From Moniliophthora roreri (Eukaryota > Basidiomycota > Agaricomycetes > Agaricales > Marasmiaceae), in the NCBI GenBank assembly GCA_001466705.2, contig LATX02000206.1, forward strand, positions 408,312-472,311: DNA of 64,000 bases, read 5' to 3'. The notes under the pieces are model-generated. The model worked only from the letters and a program-made list of their open reading frames with translations, searched no databases and was not told the DNA's origin. A program made the position numbers and the translations under genes. Below, piece after piece: positions 19,036 to 30,091 of this stretch. Numbering within the stretch: position 1 is the stretch's first letter; each line of letters begins with the position of its first letter.

Positions 19036-20214
19036 TCAACATTCCCCTCCGAGATTGTCGTAGGGTTCATTGTTATAGTTTCGCTCATCGTCATAACGGC
19101 GACCATCCGACATAGAGTCTGAGCTCGAATCAGCCCTTCGACCCGCAATGCGGCCAGACCTTCGTTGGTCAGGGCAGTGTCCAGATGTATGTCCAGGCTG
19201 AGTCTTGAAGCATCTGCGACACATGTACTGCGGGCAATGTCGGGCAAAATGGCGCTCCAGTCCGCACACAGGGCAGAGACGTGGTCGACGAGCTGCATCA
19301 TTGGGGTCGGGGCCGGAGTCGGACTTCTCAAGCTGACTATCGGTGGGTCTTCGGCGTTTTCGGGAGTTCGGTTCTCCCGATCTTCGTCCTCGACCGCGTC
19401 CTCTGATTCCTCGGGAGCGACCTCCCCTCCAACCACGGGAATATGCTCTACTCTCGGGCGGAACTGTGGCTTCAGGCGTCTGAAGATTTCAGAGGTTAAT
19501 GGCGGTCGGAGGTTCGGGCTGAGAGTTGGTAAGGGAGTCGACTGACTTGACCTTATGTTTGACGTCGGGATCGGGAGTGGGGTCAGGATAAATGAGGGCG
19601 TCGTCGGGATTGGAGGAGGTACGGGGAGCGGTAGAGAGTCCGATCTCGCTGCCCACGGGTTCGTCGGTGAGCCTAGAGATGAGGCTTCTGTTGTTGTCAA
19701 GATCGGGGCGGGGATATCCGTTCCCATCTGTTTGTCGTCCGAGTCGATCGAGGAGGCTGAAGGTAAGGGGATCAGGGTATTCTGACATTGCTCAGGGATC
19801 TGCGGGGGGAGGCATGGACAAATCGGGGTGGAAGGGAAAAGTAGACGGTACTGTAATGGGACCTTCGAGTCCCAACTGATAGTTACAGGCGTACATCACC
19901 TGGTTTGCAATCTCAAGACTGCAGCTTTCAATGATTCTCTCGAAAAGCTTTCGTTGGGTCCTGAGGAAAAACATGCTTTTGACGCAGGGTTCCAGTCGGT
20001 TGTGCTGATCAGCGGCATTGTGGATTTGGTCGTCGTATTGTTCGGTATTAAAGAGGTGGAGAAGTTGGTAGGGATTGGGCTTGAGACCGTTCGGGAAGGT
20101 GATATTTTCGCCGTATCTGCCCTCTCCTGACACAGTAGGAACAGGGCTCTGGTTTCGGGCTGGCTGGCTGCCAGCAAGAGAAGAGGAAGAGGCAGCGGAG
20201 GATGCATTGGACAT
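19036..20214 (-). pseudogene. Element A ORF3: best-preserved RG-box/double-knuckle protein
   Basis: ATG at 20214, 2 nt after the pol TAA (TAAACATG); 1179 bases to the stop after GGEC, the same length as E1. Residues 1-30 are Ser/Ala/Pro-rich. About 45-105 form the conserved segment (YQLLHLFNTEQYDDQI, then FLRTQRKLFERIIESCSLE). About 140-265 are Pro-rich. The RG box (RGWRGGRSRGIRGRGRGRR) is followed by a basic patch RKRRRP. Knuckles are CPVCGLERHFARHC and CRRCFKTQPGHTSGHC. Two in-frame TGA codons (after PPPADP and after PTAINL) stand where E1 has AGA. Likely an RNA-binding structural or regulatory protein; this is inference only. Confidence 0.75.
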
Positions 20215-20216
20215 GT

Positions 20217-23200
20217 TTATGTTTCGGTTGGAATGGGGTCTTTGGGTTTCACTTGATGTTTCTTTATATATTCTTTGAGGAGATCCAAACAATTTGTCAT
20301 TCCTTCCATTCAGATCCATCGATTATGGGATGAGTCGTAACCGGTGTATGATACGAGAAATTCTCGTGGTCGTTTCTTCGGTCTATGTCCTATTATGGCG
20401 TCTACTTCATATTCTTCGAACCCTTCAATGAGATCTGGGGGTGGTTCCATGAAGCTCGGTCCATGGGCTTCGGTCTGTTTGAACGGTGATAACAAGGCCG
20501 CATGGAAAACAGGGTGGATTTTCCATTGATGAGGTAAGTCCAGCTTGTACGTTACCGGTCCGAGTACCTTAAGGATTTTGAACAGTCCTTCCCTTTTTGG
20601 TGCTAATTTCCTTGAGGGGTATCCCGTGGCTAGGTTCTTTGCTTCTAGCCAAACCTTCTGTCCTTCTTCGAACATATCCAGTTTTCGTTTCTCTCTTCGT
20701 ATCATCTGCTGTCGTGCTAACTCCAATAGACTCGTCGTTTCTTCTCTCACTCTTTTTAGCTCTTGGAGTCGTTCCTCCACCAATGGAATCGTCGTTTTTT
20801 CAAATATTGTTGGAAGTGGGCAGGGGTGATATCCCATCATCATGTAGAACGGAGATTTCTTGAGGACTGAATGAGTTCGGTTGTTATGGGTGAATTCTGC
20901 TAGCGGGAGATATTCTTTCCATCGGGTTTGTTCTTTCGAACAGAACACTCTGAGGTAGACTTCGATCTCCTGATTCACTTGTTCTGTTTCTCCATCCATC
21001 TGTGGGTGAAACGCTGTGCTCATGGAATGTTTGATAGATAATTGTTTTCCCATCTCTTGGAACACTTCTGCTGCGAATCTGGGGTCTCGATCGGATATAA
21101 TTCAGTCAGGTAATCCAAACCTTTTGTAAAGATGTTGGATCAACATTTCCGCTATCTTGGTGGCGTCCGCTGTCTTTGCGCATGGAGTAAAAATTACCCC
21201 CTTCGTAGATGAGTGGTCCACCACGACTAAAATAGAGTCCATTCCGTCGCATTCTGGGAGATCCGTAATGAGGTCCATCGTACAGACTTGAAACGGGAAG
21301 GAATTTGGTGTCGGTTGTAATGGCTGAATTGGGGTTCTCGTTGGGTGAGTGTTGATCTTTGATTGCTGACATATCACACAACCATCAACAAATGATCTGA
21401 TGAATTTAGCCATTCCTGGCCACCAGAAGTCTTGTTGTACCTGTTCGATTGTATTCCATTGCCCTGGGTGTCCCACACCTGGCGTATTGTGAATAGATTG
21501 TACTACTCGTCGTCGGAGTTCGAGGTCATTTGGAACATACACCCGTTCTTTGAAGAAGAGCAGGTCTCCGTCAATTTTCCAGTCAGACAATGCAGATTTG
21601 ATCGGCGGCATGCCTTGGTCTAGAAGCTGTTCCAAGGCCAATTTGTGAAAATCGTCCAGACCCAACCATTCTGCTATGTCTTTCTTCATCTCCAAGTCGA
21701 TTCCTTGGATAAAGAGTCGGTCTGGCAGTACTATGATGTCCTCGTTGTCGCTGTTGACATCATCTTGTTCATTACTCCGCCTAGACAAGGCGTCCGCTTG
21801 TGAAATAGATTTGCCTGGGACATGTACCAGTCCTAAATCAAATTCTGATAGGAACAAGCTCCATCTTGCTTGCCTCCTATTAAGTTTCTGTGCTGTTCGG
21901 AAGTATGTTAGGTTCTTATGGTCTGAAAGAACCAGAACCTTGAATTTCCCCCCCCATGAGGTAGTGTCGCCATTCCATCAGTGCTCTATAGATTGCGAGG
22001 AGCTCGTGATCGTAGATTTCGTAATTCCATTCCGTGGGAGAGAGGGACTTTGACAGATATCCGCAAGGATGCCATTCCCCATCAGGTCCTTTTTGTCTGA
22101 GTACTGCACCTGTGGCCCATTTGGAAGCGTCCGCTTCTATACAGAATGGTTTGTCGATGTCTGGCATTACTAATATCGGTTCGGAAAGGAATTTTGCTTT
22201 TAAAACATCAAAGGCGATTTGGCATTGGCGTGTCCATTCGAATTTTCAGTTCTTTTGTAGAAGGTCGTTTAACGGTCTTGTAAGGTGTGCGTATTTTCCG
22301 ATAAACTTCCGGTAGAAATTTCCAAACCCTAAAAATGCTTGTACCCCTTTTACCGTCTGCGGAGGTTCCCAATTGGCTATTCCTGCCAGTTTTACTGGAT
22401 CCATGGCAATATATCCAGGTCGGATCACCATTCCCAGGAATATTACTTCCGTTACGTCGAATTCGCATTTCTCCAGTTTGAGGAACAGATCATGCGTCTT
22501 GAGACGATGCATCAGACGTTCTGTACGTTCCTTGTGATCGTCACGACCTTCCGAGAAGATGAGGATATCGTCCATGTATACTACACACCATTCTTTGTCG
22601 ATGAAGTCGGAGAGGATGTCGTTCATGAATGCTTGGAAGGTGGCGGGAGAGTTGCTTAGCCCAAAGAACATCACCGTTGGTTCGAAAAGTCCTCTGTTCG
22701 TCTTGAACGCAGCCTTCCATTGATCTCCATCCTTTATCCTAACATTGTTGTATCCGTTTCGAAGGTTGAGTTTCGTAAATATCGTTGCTCCTTTGAGTTT
22801 ATCAAGAAGTTCCGAAATTAAAGGTAAGGGGTAGGCGTTCTTCACTGTTCCTTTGTTGAGCTCCCGATAATCTTGTGTAGGCCTTAACACTCCTTTCTCC
22901 TTTTTGGCTACAAAGAAGAAAGGGGAAGCCATGGGGGATTTTGATTTGCGAATGTATTCCTTTCGTAAGTTTTCCTCAAGGAATTTGTCTTGTTCTTCTT
23001 GTTCGACAGGACTTAGTGGGTAAAGTTTGCAATTTCTCGGAACGAAATCTGGTTTGAGATCAATTGCATGGTCATACTGTTACGTTACTTGCGCAGCAAC
23101 GACAACAACTCAACAACCACTGTGACGTAGCGGCGCTAAGTTGACAAAAGGGGCAAGTTCGAGTTTGAGTTCTTTAGCTCGCACTAAAGTTCTCAGAGTT

Positions 23201-24347
23201 CAGTCGAGGTGAGCAAGATGTCCAAAAGATTAACTAGGTCAAGCTGAGGTAGCCTTGACCTGCAAACTATCTACTTATACAACGATTGTAGTCTACTAGT
23301 TGCATACAAACTGCTAGTGCGACATCGTTTGTTTAGTAAACAGAGTGTCTCTTTGTCGTCATAATAAATAGGAACATGACATCAGAAGTGATGTCGAGGA
23401 AGTAAAAATAAATATAATGATACAATAGCCGATGTCAGAAATGACATCAGATCATAAATAGAAAGGGAAAGAAACTAATAGAATAATGAAGTCATACTGA
23501 TGTCGTGAATGACATAGTAATGACGTCTTAAATAAGAAGATAGGCATAGGATTCGAAAAGGGGGCTGGGAAGGTGGACGTGTCCAGATGTCAATGAGAAG
23601 CATAGGTAAAAAGAGAAAACTAACGCTTGAAGGCGCTAAAGTGTCAAAGCAAGAAATAGAGGAAAGAAAAATTAGTCTGTTCATGTCCGACTGTAACACA
23701 TACGCCCTAGTTGGCGGGAATCGGTCTGCTTTCTCTTTTTCGAACCGATCTCGGTATCCTATCAAGTAGCTGGGAATAAGCTCCTCGATCTCCTTCTTAA
23801 CAATCTGCTGCTGATGAGCCATTTCTTGTGACACCGTAGTCTTGGCTCCTATAAGGACTTCAGGTTCGAATTCGTCCAGAATTCCTCGGAACCTTTTGAT
23901 TTGGATTCTTCGTCGAGGGTGGAACTGCATTTCTCCCGTTTCCCAGTCGATTGTGGGATTGTGATATCTCAACCATGGAAGTCCTAGGATCATTTCTTCA
24001 TCTCCGATACCTGAGATCATGAAATTCTCCCAAAACTCCTTTCCCACAATCTGGAATTCCAGTTCCACAACATGTGTTATCCACACTGTTTTATTGGCTG
24101 TTCCATCAACGTTGAAAACTCGAATTCGTTCTGGTAGTCGCATCCACTTCTTCCCTAACGTTTGAGCAAGTCCTGTGCTTATGAACCTTCCTCCTGCTCC
24201 GGAGTCTAATAAGGCTTTTGTTTCGATGATTTTTGTTCCCACTTTGTACTTGAGAGGAATATGCATAGAATTTCGGTCCATTTTAGCTAGTACAAAGTGT
24301 GAGATAGTTATCAGCAGTGGAGACATCGTCCTCGTTCGCCGTTTCAA
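20217..24347 (-). pseudogene. Element A pol, split by a solo LTR
   Basis: Protease has ALLDSGAGGRFIS. After the LTR at 23078-23698, RT continues with [16 protein letters not shown] and [12 protein letters not shown]. RNase H follows ([27 protein letters not shown]), then integrase (HPGQWNTIEQVQQDFWWPGM, CVICQQSK; VDHSSTKGVIF; DGETEQVNQEIE) and a chromodomain ending GYDSSHNRWI. Defects are TGA after LLQKN (CGA expected), an indel at the run of eight C near 21950, TGA in LPD*IISDRD, and a TGA late in the chromodomain. Terminal codons PTET precede TAA at 20217-20219. This is otherwise the youngest-looking pol in the window. Confidence 0.88.
23078..23698 (-). repeat. Solo LTR, 621 bp, TSD CATAC, inside element A pol
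   Basis: Ends TGTTACGTTACTTGCGC and CGACTGTAACA; CATAC flanks both sides (23073-23077 and 23699-23703). It matches the partial B' LTR at 17182-17499 closely. It contains TATAAGTAGATAG and, 33 nt downstream on its own strand, CAGCTTGACCT. Confidence 0.93.
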
Positions 24348-25744
24348 AACCCCTCTTGTTCCATCAGGTCGAGAAGAAAGTCCTTATCTTCTTTCGGCTG
24401 TTCGTTAACCAGAGCTCTAATTTTGGCGAACCTTTCCTCTTTCGTAAGTTTCTTCGGTTCTTCTTGTTTCCTTTCGTCCTTCTTTAGGGCGTCTGGGCAA
24501 TCTCTGATGCGGTGTCCTGCTTTTCCACATCTGAAGCATAAACCCTTCGCCATATATTCCTTCCTATCCATTTCCGTGATCTGTTTGATAGCTACTTCTT
24601 CCTTCTTCCTAAAGCTTCTCTGGGGCTTCTTTCCTCCGTGTTCATCGTTCCAAGTTTTTCCATATTCCAATGCCTGCTTATAACTTTCATCAAATATGAT
24701 GGCGGCGTTCATCCATTCCTTGATTGTAGAAGGTGCCCCTTCTGGTCTCATCATAATTTTGAATACCAAGCTCTTCGGCAATCCCCATTTGAATGCTACT
24801 ATTTGGGCTGTGTCATTGTACCCAGTCTGTTTTGCAAGATAGGTAAATTGATATGTGTATTCATCAGCTCTTTCCTTCATCTTCAGATCTTTAAGCTCCA
24901 ACTGTGCTTTTAAGGCAGGATCAAGGGGTTCAAAAGACGTTCTGAAATCGTCTAAGAACTCCGACCATGTCACCTTTTCGGCGTCGGCATTGAACGCAAG
25001 CAGGAGGTCAGTCTTCTCGTTCTTCCAGAATTCTCCTGGTCCGTCTGTCATGTATGAAAGGAGAAAGAGCTTCTTCGATCTGTCGTCTGGGAACACCTTG
25101 GGATTAAGCGCTATGTAAATCAACACTTCTCTTAGAAACTTCTTTGCATCTTTTCGTGCTCCCGTAAAGGCTCTTGGAAGTGCAGCTTTCACTTCTTTTA
25201 CTGCCGAGACCACTTGTACCGGCATTGCGGTGCCTATAATTGCTTCTTTGGCCACTGGTTCTTCCCTTCTAGGCCTGCTTCCTGACAGCTTCTTGTCTTC
25301 TGCCATTGTTTCCGTCTGTACTTTCGGTGATTGGAGGCTGTTCTTTAAGCCCTGTAGTAGTTGTTGAAATGGGTCTAATTCCTCCGGAGAGTCTGTAGAG
25401 GTGTTCAATGTATTTGAGTCTGAATGCTTCGGTGTATTCGTTAATGGTTCTTCTTCTGAATCGCTCGTCTTCGATCCAACCGGAGTGAATGATAGGGTCG
25501 AGATTCTTCTTGTTTCTGGGTTCTCTGCTGGTGTTTCTGTTAGTTGCTGACTCGTTAGTGATGGTGAGTGCAAGGGGGTCAATAGGTCTCTGCGGGACGC
25601 TCGGGTTAATGGTGGGATCGCTCGTCCACCAGGATTCGATATGGATTGGGTTAGTTGCCCACGCCGGCGCGCCTCAGCTTCAGCGATGTCCTGCTCTAGC
25701 TGTCGTTCGCTCTGTTGTGACGTCTTGTTGTTCCTAGGTGATGC
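24344..25744 (-). CDS. Element A gag, open for 467 codons
   Basis: Frame open from 25744 to the stop at 24344 with no internal stop. The N-terminal region (SERQLEQDIAEAEARRRGQL, then QSISNPGGRAIPPLTRAS) matches the ATG-started gag of element D. At the position where D has ATG, A has AGC, so the original start may be lost. The capsid-like middle has LPRAFTGARKDAKKFLREVL and WSEFLDDFRTSFEPLDP. The knuckle is CFRCGKAGHRIRDC. It ends MEQEGF, then TGA at the junction with pol. This is the only uninterrupted gag in the window. Confidence 0.85.
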   Translation of the reverse strand, partial: ASPRNNKTSQQSERQLEQDIAEAEARRRGQLTQSISNPGGRAIPPLTRASRRDLLTPLHSPSLTSQQLTETPAENPETRRISTLSFTPVGSKTSDSEEEPLTNTPKHSDSNTLNTSTDSPEELDPFQQLLQGLKNSLQSPKVQTETMAEDKKLSGSRPRREEPVAKEAIIGTAMPVQVVSAVKEVKAALPRAFTGARKDAKKFLREVLIYIALNPKVFPDDRSKKLFLLSYMTDGPGEFWKNEKTDLLLAFNADAEKVTWSEFLDDFRTSFEPLDPALKAQLELKDLKMKERADEYTYQFTYLAKQTGYNDTAQIVAFKWGLPKSLVFKIMMRPEGAPSTIKEWMNAAIIFDESYKQALEYGKTWNDEHGGKKPQRSFRKKEEVAIKQITEMDRKEYMAKGLCFRCGKAGHRIRDCPDALKKDERKQEEPKKLTKEERFAKIRALVNEQPKEDKDFLLDLMEQEGF

Positions 25745-25771
25745 CTAAACCTGGATAGGTCGGCAATCGAT

Positions 25772-25782
25772 CAGCTTGGCCT
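25772..25782 (-). promoter_or_regulatory. Element A primer-binding site
   Basis: On the minus strand AGGCCAAGCTG lies 2 nt after the LTR. It differs by one base from the AGGTCAAGCTG of E2 and D, which pairs with CAGCTTGACCT in the LTR. Confidence 0.55.
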
Positions 25783-25784
25783 TG

Positions 25785-26248
25785 TGTTACGTTACTTGCG
25801 CAGCAACGTCCAGTTCAACTACTTTGACGAAGTGGCTTCTTCGCTTAAGCAGCTTCACAAGTTCAAGTTAGAGTTCGTTCAGTGGTTACTGAAGTTCAGA
25901 GGTCCAGATATCGGCGTTGACACAAGTATCAATTAACCAGGTCAAGCTGAAGACTTAGAGTCTTAGCTTGAGCGCTTAAATACAATACAACTGTTGTAAC
26001 GCTAACTACATATAGAAAGCGAAGAGTTTGGTGTTTACATAAGGTTTCCCGAGCTATCGGGATATGAGTAATACGAATACAAAGGAATAGGTAAATGGGG
26101 ACAGGGAAAGTGTAAGAAGTCCGATGGAGGGAGAAGCATGTGTGATAGAGATGGAAATGGGAGCTGGGAAAGTGTAAGAAGTCCAATTGAAGGAGAAGCA
26201 TAGGGTGAGAGTAAAAGAAAAGAGTCTATGAGGAAAAAGTCTGTAACA
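25785..26248 (-). repeat. Element A 5' LTR, 464 bp
   Basis: Ends TGTTACGTTACTTGCGC and CTGTAACA. It differs from the copy at 15971-16434 at about five positions, all transitions. The right flank is GCTGGGCATTTATCTCAAG, the continuation of E2 ORF3. Confidence 0.92.
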
Positions 26249-28734
26249 GCTGGGCATTTATCTCAAGACTGCAACGAGCGATGATGGTCTCACTGAAGAT
26301 GCTCAAAAACCTATGCCTCTACTATGAAAACACAAGGCCTGTGGTGCCAAAATACCCCCGAAAAAGGTATATATAAGTTCTTGATTCTCAGTTTTGTTTG
26401 TGAGTTGGTTCGGTGTGGTTCACTGTTACCGCAACATTAAGAATAATTCCCAATGTCTTGCTTGGTAGTTCAGAGACGATTTGCCTTCAAAACAACTTCT
26501 CAGATTGAGATTGGTGTTTGTTCTGTATAATACTTATGGGTTTATAGTTTTATTAATCACTTCAAAGCAAATACTCGTATCGATATTCGACCAGAAACTG
26601 CCCAAAGAATAAACTTCTTCTAAGTGAAAATAAAGGTACCTCTTGTACCTGAATATAGCCCTCTTAGCTATGTTCTGCAACAATTCTCAAGAGGACAAAT
26701 CTTCTAGACACTGCTAGCCTGAAACCCTCTCTGATTCATGTCAAAACACCAGACTATACTGATGCATGTCAGCTACCCTTTTGGTAAACTGATACAATAT
26801 TCTGCTTATTAGAAAACACGCCTCTTGCATTAAAAACTAAGCTCTTCCTAGCTTTTATTTATATCTCTGGTTTGGGTTACAATCTCAGGTCTCAACTAGC
26901 CTGTGCCTCTTGCACAACTAAATAAGCTAGGGCCCAAAGTGGTTGAAAAATACTGATTGCCGGTANCCCAAAGAATAAACTTCTTCTAAGTGAAAATAAA
27001 GGTACCTCTTGTACCTGAATATAGCCCTCTTAGCTATGTTCTGCAACAATTCTCAAGAGGACAAATCTTCTAGACACTGCTAGCCTGAAACCCTCTCTGA
27101 TTCATGTCAAAACACCAGACTATACTGATGCATGTCAGCTACCCTTTTGGTAAACTGATACAATATTCTGCTTATTAGAAAACACGCCTCTTGCATTAAA
27201 AACTAAGCTCTTCCTAGCTTTTATTTATATCTCTGGTTTGGGTTACAATCTCAGGTCTCAACTAGCCTGTGCCTCTTGCACAACCAAATAAGCTAGGGCC
27301 TGAAGTGGTTGAAAAATACTGATTGCCGGTAGCTCTTCTACCTGAACAACAACGTCATACACTCTGGTAATCGGTGGGCAGTATCTCTCCTGCTTTCCAC
27401 CTACAAAACACGTCCCCTTATATACCCTACAACATAAATAATCTAATATATCTGTCACACATACAAATAAAACTGAGTCGGGTGCTAAATATTATATAAA
27501 CTGAGCTGTGTTTGGTAATTTCTCTGTCACAGTGTCCAATTGTAGTCAGGCTTCATAGCCATAATCTCTTTTATTCTTTTTCTATGACGATTGCGCAGTC
27601 TCCTGACACTAATCGTTTGCAATTTCCTCGATCAAACAGCTCTCCTTCCGACTCTGTTTGAAAATATTATACTTCCATGCCACTCCGCATAGTTCCTTCC
27701 TTCCATTTCTCCTCTAAAGTGTACACGTAAGCTTAGCTGTGCTATCTTCTCATCATACAGCTTTGTCTTCTGCTTTCCATGATACAGGCACCTTTTCGGT
27801 AACCGATCATCTATTTCATTCCTCTAATTTGATTATCAGTATCTTGAGTATCCCCTGCCAATAATTTGTCATTCTCTGTTTCATATCTGTTTCTTGGTAA
27901 TATTCTCATTGATGTATCATCAAAGGCTTTTATTCTTCCTTCAAGTCGGGTGTAGTTTGAAAATATTGTTAAAAATTAAAATATTCCCTTTGGTATGCTT
28001 TTGATAGAGAGGTGTGATGTGGTGTGTTTCCCTACAGGTTTCGGGATGCTCCTCTGTGTTCAGATTCACTGTTTATTTTCATACTAGCAGTGGTCGGGTA
28101 CTCTTGTATAGCCTACCATCAACCATTACTCTGCTAATATTTTGTATCCTTCTCTACTACTCGCTTTGACTAGCTGCTCAGGGCTCACACTAGTCCTCAA
28201 TTCCCTTGTATATGTCATTTTCAACCATAAAAGTGCAAAATATTCTCTATTTGCGTGTGAAATAAAAGGTAAAAGTTATGCATATCATCTCCCCCCAACT
28301 AAAGAAAAGGATTGTCCCCAATCCATTAATATTATGGGTGAAACATGGGACTCTCTTAATACCGCATCTCCTGATATGAAATAACCACCCTCTTGTAGGT
28401 CTTTTCAAGCTCTGTCCAATGATACTAAAATCTCTCTCTGGGATTTCTTTATCTTATCTTTATCTCTTCTGCATCAATTTCTCTTGCCTTTTCCATAACA
28501 TTGGATGATCTTCATAGCCATGCATTCGAAGTCTGCTTCCAATACTCAGTGTTAGGTTGTTCTTCCATTACTATCAGGTTTCTCATAGCCAAATTCAGGA
28601 AGGTCATTTTCTTCTATATCCTTCTCGTTCTATTCACTTAAATATTTTCAGATCGATCTTCGACAAATATTTAAGTAGAGTCCATTTCAAACTTGGATTA
28701 TCTTTTCCTCTTTCTTCCTTTCCTCTTACTCAAC
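26249..28734. other. Unidentified dispersed repeat, no supported gene
   Basis: The first 36 bases are the end of E2 ORF3; the rest repeats 16471-17180 and continues. A second, diverged copy of 27359-28285 is at 43715-44665, so this is a genuine dispersed family. A minus-strand frame (27258-27458) is present in several copies without a recognisable domain. A TATATAAGG box lies upstream of it on the minus strand (27417-27426). Bases 26967-27331 repeat 26601-26965 across a contig join. Confidence 0.4.
26967..27331. repeat. Contig-overlap duplicate of 26601-26965
   Basis: 365 bases immediately right of the join at 26966 repeat the 365 bases immediately left of it, with only a few differences near the end. 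The simplest reading is an unmerged contig overlap. Confidence 0.75.
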
Positions 28735-29701
28735 ATGACTCATAAAGCCAAGAGCAAGTCCACTGCCACTCCCATTGCCTCTTTCTTGAAGTTGAAGGAA
28801 GTCTCCCTTCCTCAACTCTCAACAATAAATGCCGCTGCGCTCAGCATCCTTCACCTCCACTGCGTGTTGCTCTTCTCTATCTGTCATAATGTCTGGCATC
28901 ACCTTGAGGGCAAGTCTTCCCCCTTTGCTGATGTGTCTGCCTTGGCAAATTTCACATTTCCAGCTATGAAAACCCCTCTGGTACGTCTTAGTCATTATTC
29001 CTTCTCTAGGTTTCCTTTTACTAACATTATTCTTCTCTAGGTTTCGCTCGACGAATTTTGTGGACATTTTTGGTTTCCCCAAACTTTCATGTGTCTCCTC
29101 ATGTTGGCCCTCCAACTCCTCAAGCATCTTGATTCTTGTTTCTCTATTACCATCCCCGACGACCTCTACAGTGCTTTCCCTTCCAAATTGTGTTTTCATT
29201 TCTGGAAGCACACTTTAAGCCTTAAGGTACGTTCTCTTATCCAATTGTTCTTTTTCTCTTTCTTATAAATATTATTATTTTGTTTTCAGCCTCTAGATCC
29301 TTCCACTCATTTCCCCTCCATAGAAGAAATCTTGGCCGGATACGATCCCGACTGAAATGTCCCCGACATCAACAATGACATTGAAATCTCCAATCACGAA
29401 GACTCCGACAGCAGCGATGAAGATGGCTCTGGTGATGAAGACGCTGTCGAAGTGAAGTCCTCCAAACATCCTATTCATTCTATTAAGCCTCCCACTCGTG
29501 CTACTCCTATCGTCGAAGTGGTACGTGTACTCATTCTAATAATATTCTCTTTCTATTTCTCATATTCTTTCTCATAGCCGGCCCGCTCCAGTGGCTCTAG
29601 TAAAACTAAGCAGAAGGTGAGTTTCATCCTTTATGGAACCCTCTCTAAGCTTAATATTTACCCCTCCATAGTCTCGACCAGCCACTTCTTCTTCTTCTCA
29701 A
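28735..29701 (+). pseudogene. Spliced hypothetical gene, five exons, one in-frame TGA
   Basis: Exons 28735-28980, 29041-29226, 29290-29520, 29578-29616 and 29672-29701 are separated by GT-AG introns of 60, 63, 57 and 55 nt. Every exon is a multiple of three, so all introns are phase 0. The protein starts MTHKAKSKSTATPIASFLKL after a CT-rich leader, contains a Trp/Phe/Leu-rich exon 2 (DEFCGHFWFPQTFMCLLMLA), then an acidic Ser-rich region (HEDSDSSDEDGSGDEDAVEV) and Ser/Lys-rich ends. One TGA interrupts exon 3 after DPD. The 3' end after exon 5 is not resolved. No known domain is recognised; nuclear or chromatin proteins often carry such acidic tracts, but that is speculation. Confidence 0.5.
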
Positions 29702-30090
29702 GTAAATATCAAGACGGTAATATGTCAAACCTAGAAAAGACCCACTTTTATTCATTTTACACTATTTCTGAATTGGAACACTTTAATATGACATGAGATA
29801 ACAGGTAATAAGGACTAGAGTGAGCCCAGTCTGCTAGTCATTGCCTTAGAGAAGCGGTGGTACCTTAGAAAGTACAAAGAGCTATATGATATGCTATACA
29901 GAGGTGTCTAAGCTGTACTTTCTAACCTATCTAAGTATCAGATCCAAAGCGGATCACTTCCAAAACCTGTAGGGAATCTAACTATGGCCCAATAAACGCA
30001 TTGGCTAGTTAACCAAGCTCTCAAAAGTGCTATCAATGGGATTTTAACTTCTACTTTACTTTTCTATGACATCTGCAAAGTGCAAGCTGC
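29702..30090. other. No gene seen; one inverted repeat
   Basis: A short imperfect inverted repeat is present (TTAGAAAGTAC near 29866 and GTACTTTCTAA near 29912). No supported coding frame. The sequence is repeated at 32900-33288, where it continues into new sequence. Confidence 0.35.
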
Positions 30091-30091
30091 N

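Larger units (their letters stand above)
18459..26248 (-). mobile_element. Element A: near-complete Ty3/Gypsy retrotransposon with ORF3 and ORF4
   Basis: Reading the minus strand: 5' LTR 26248-25785, primer site, gag, pol, ORF3, ORF4, and a 3' LTR cut by the contig join at 18458. The right flank (GCTGG, then the rest of E2 ORF3 knuckle two) is the same as that of the solo LTR at 15971-16434. Element A therefore occupies that site. A 621-bp solo LTR of another family interrupts its pol. Confidence 0.88.

Noticed and set aside
18804..19727. A 307-codon open frame overlapping element A ORF3
   Set aside because: It lacks the zinc ligands and RG box, which are conserved in the other frame across all copies. 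The LTR excision in E2 also restores the knuckle frame. Only its last 76 codons (ORF4) are conserved in diverged relics.
28819..29211. 130-codon minus-strand frame
   Set aside because: It is antisense to exons 1-2 and intron 1 of the spliced gene, and has no domain of its own.
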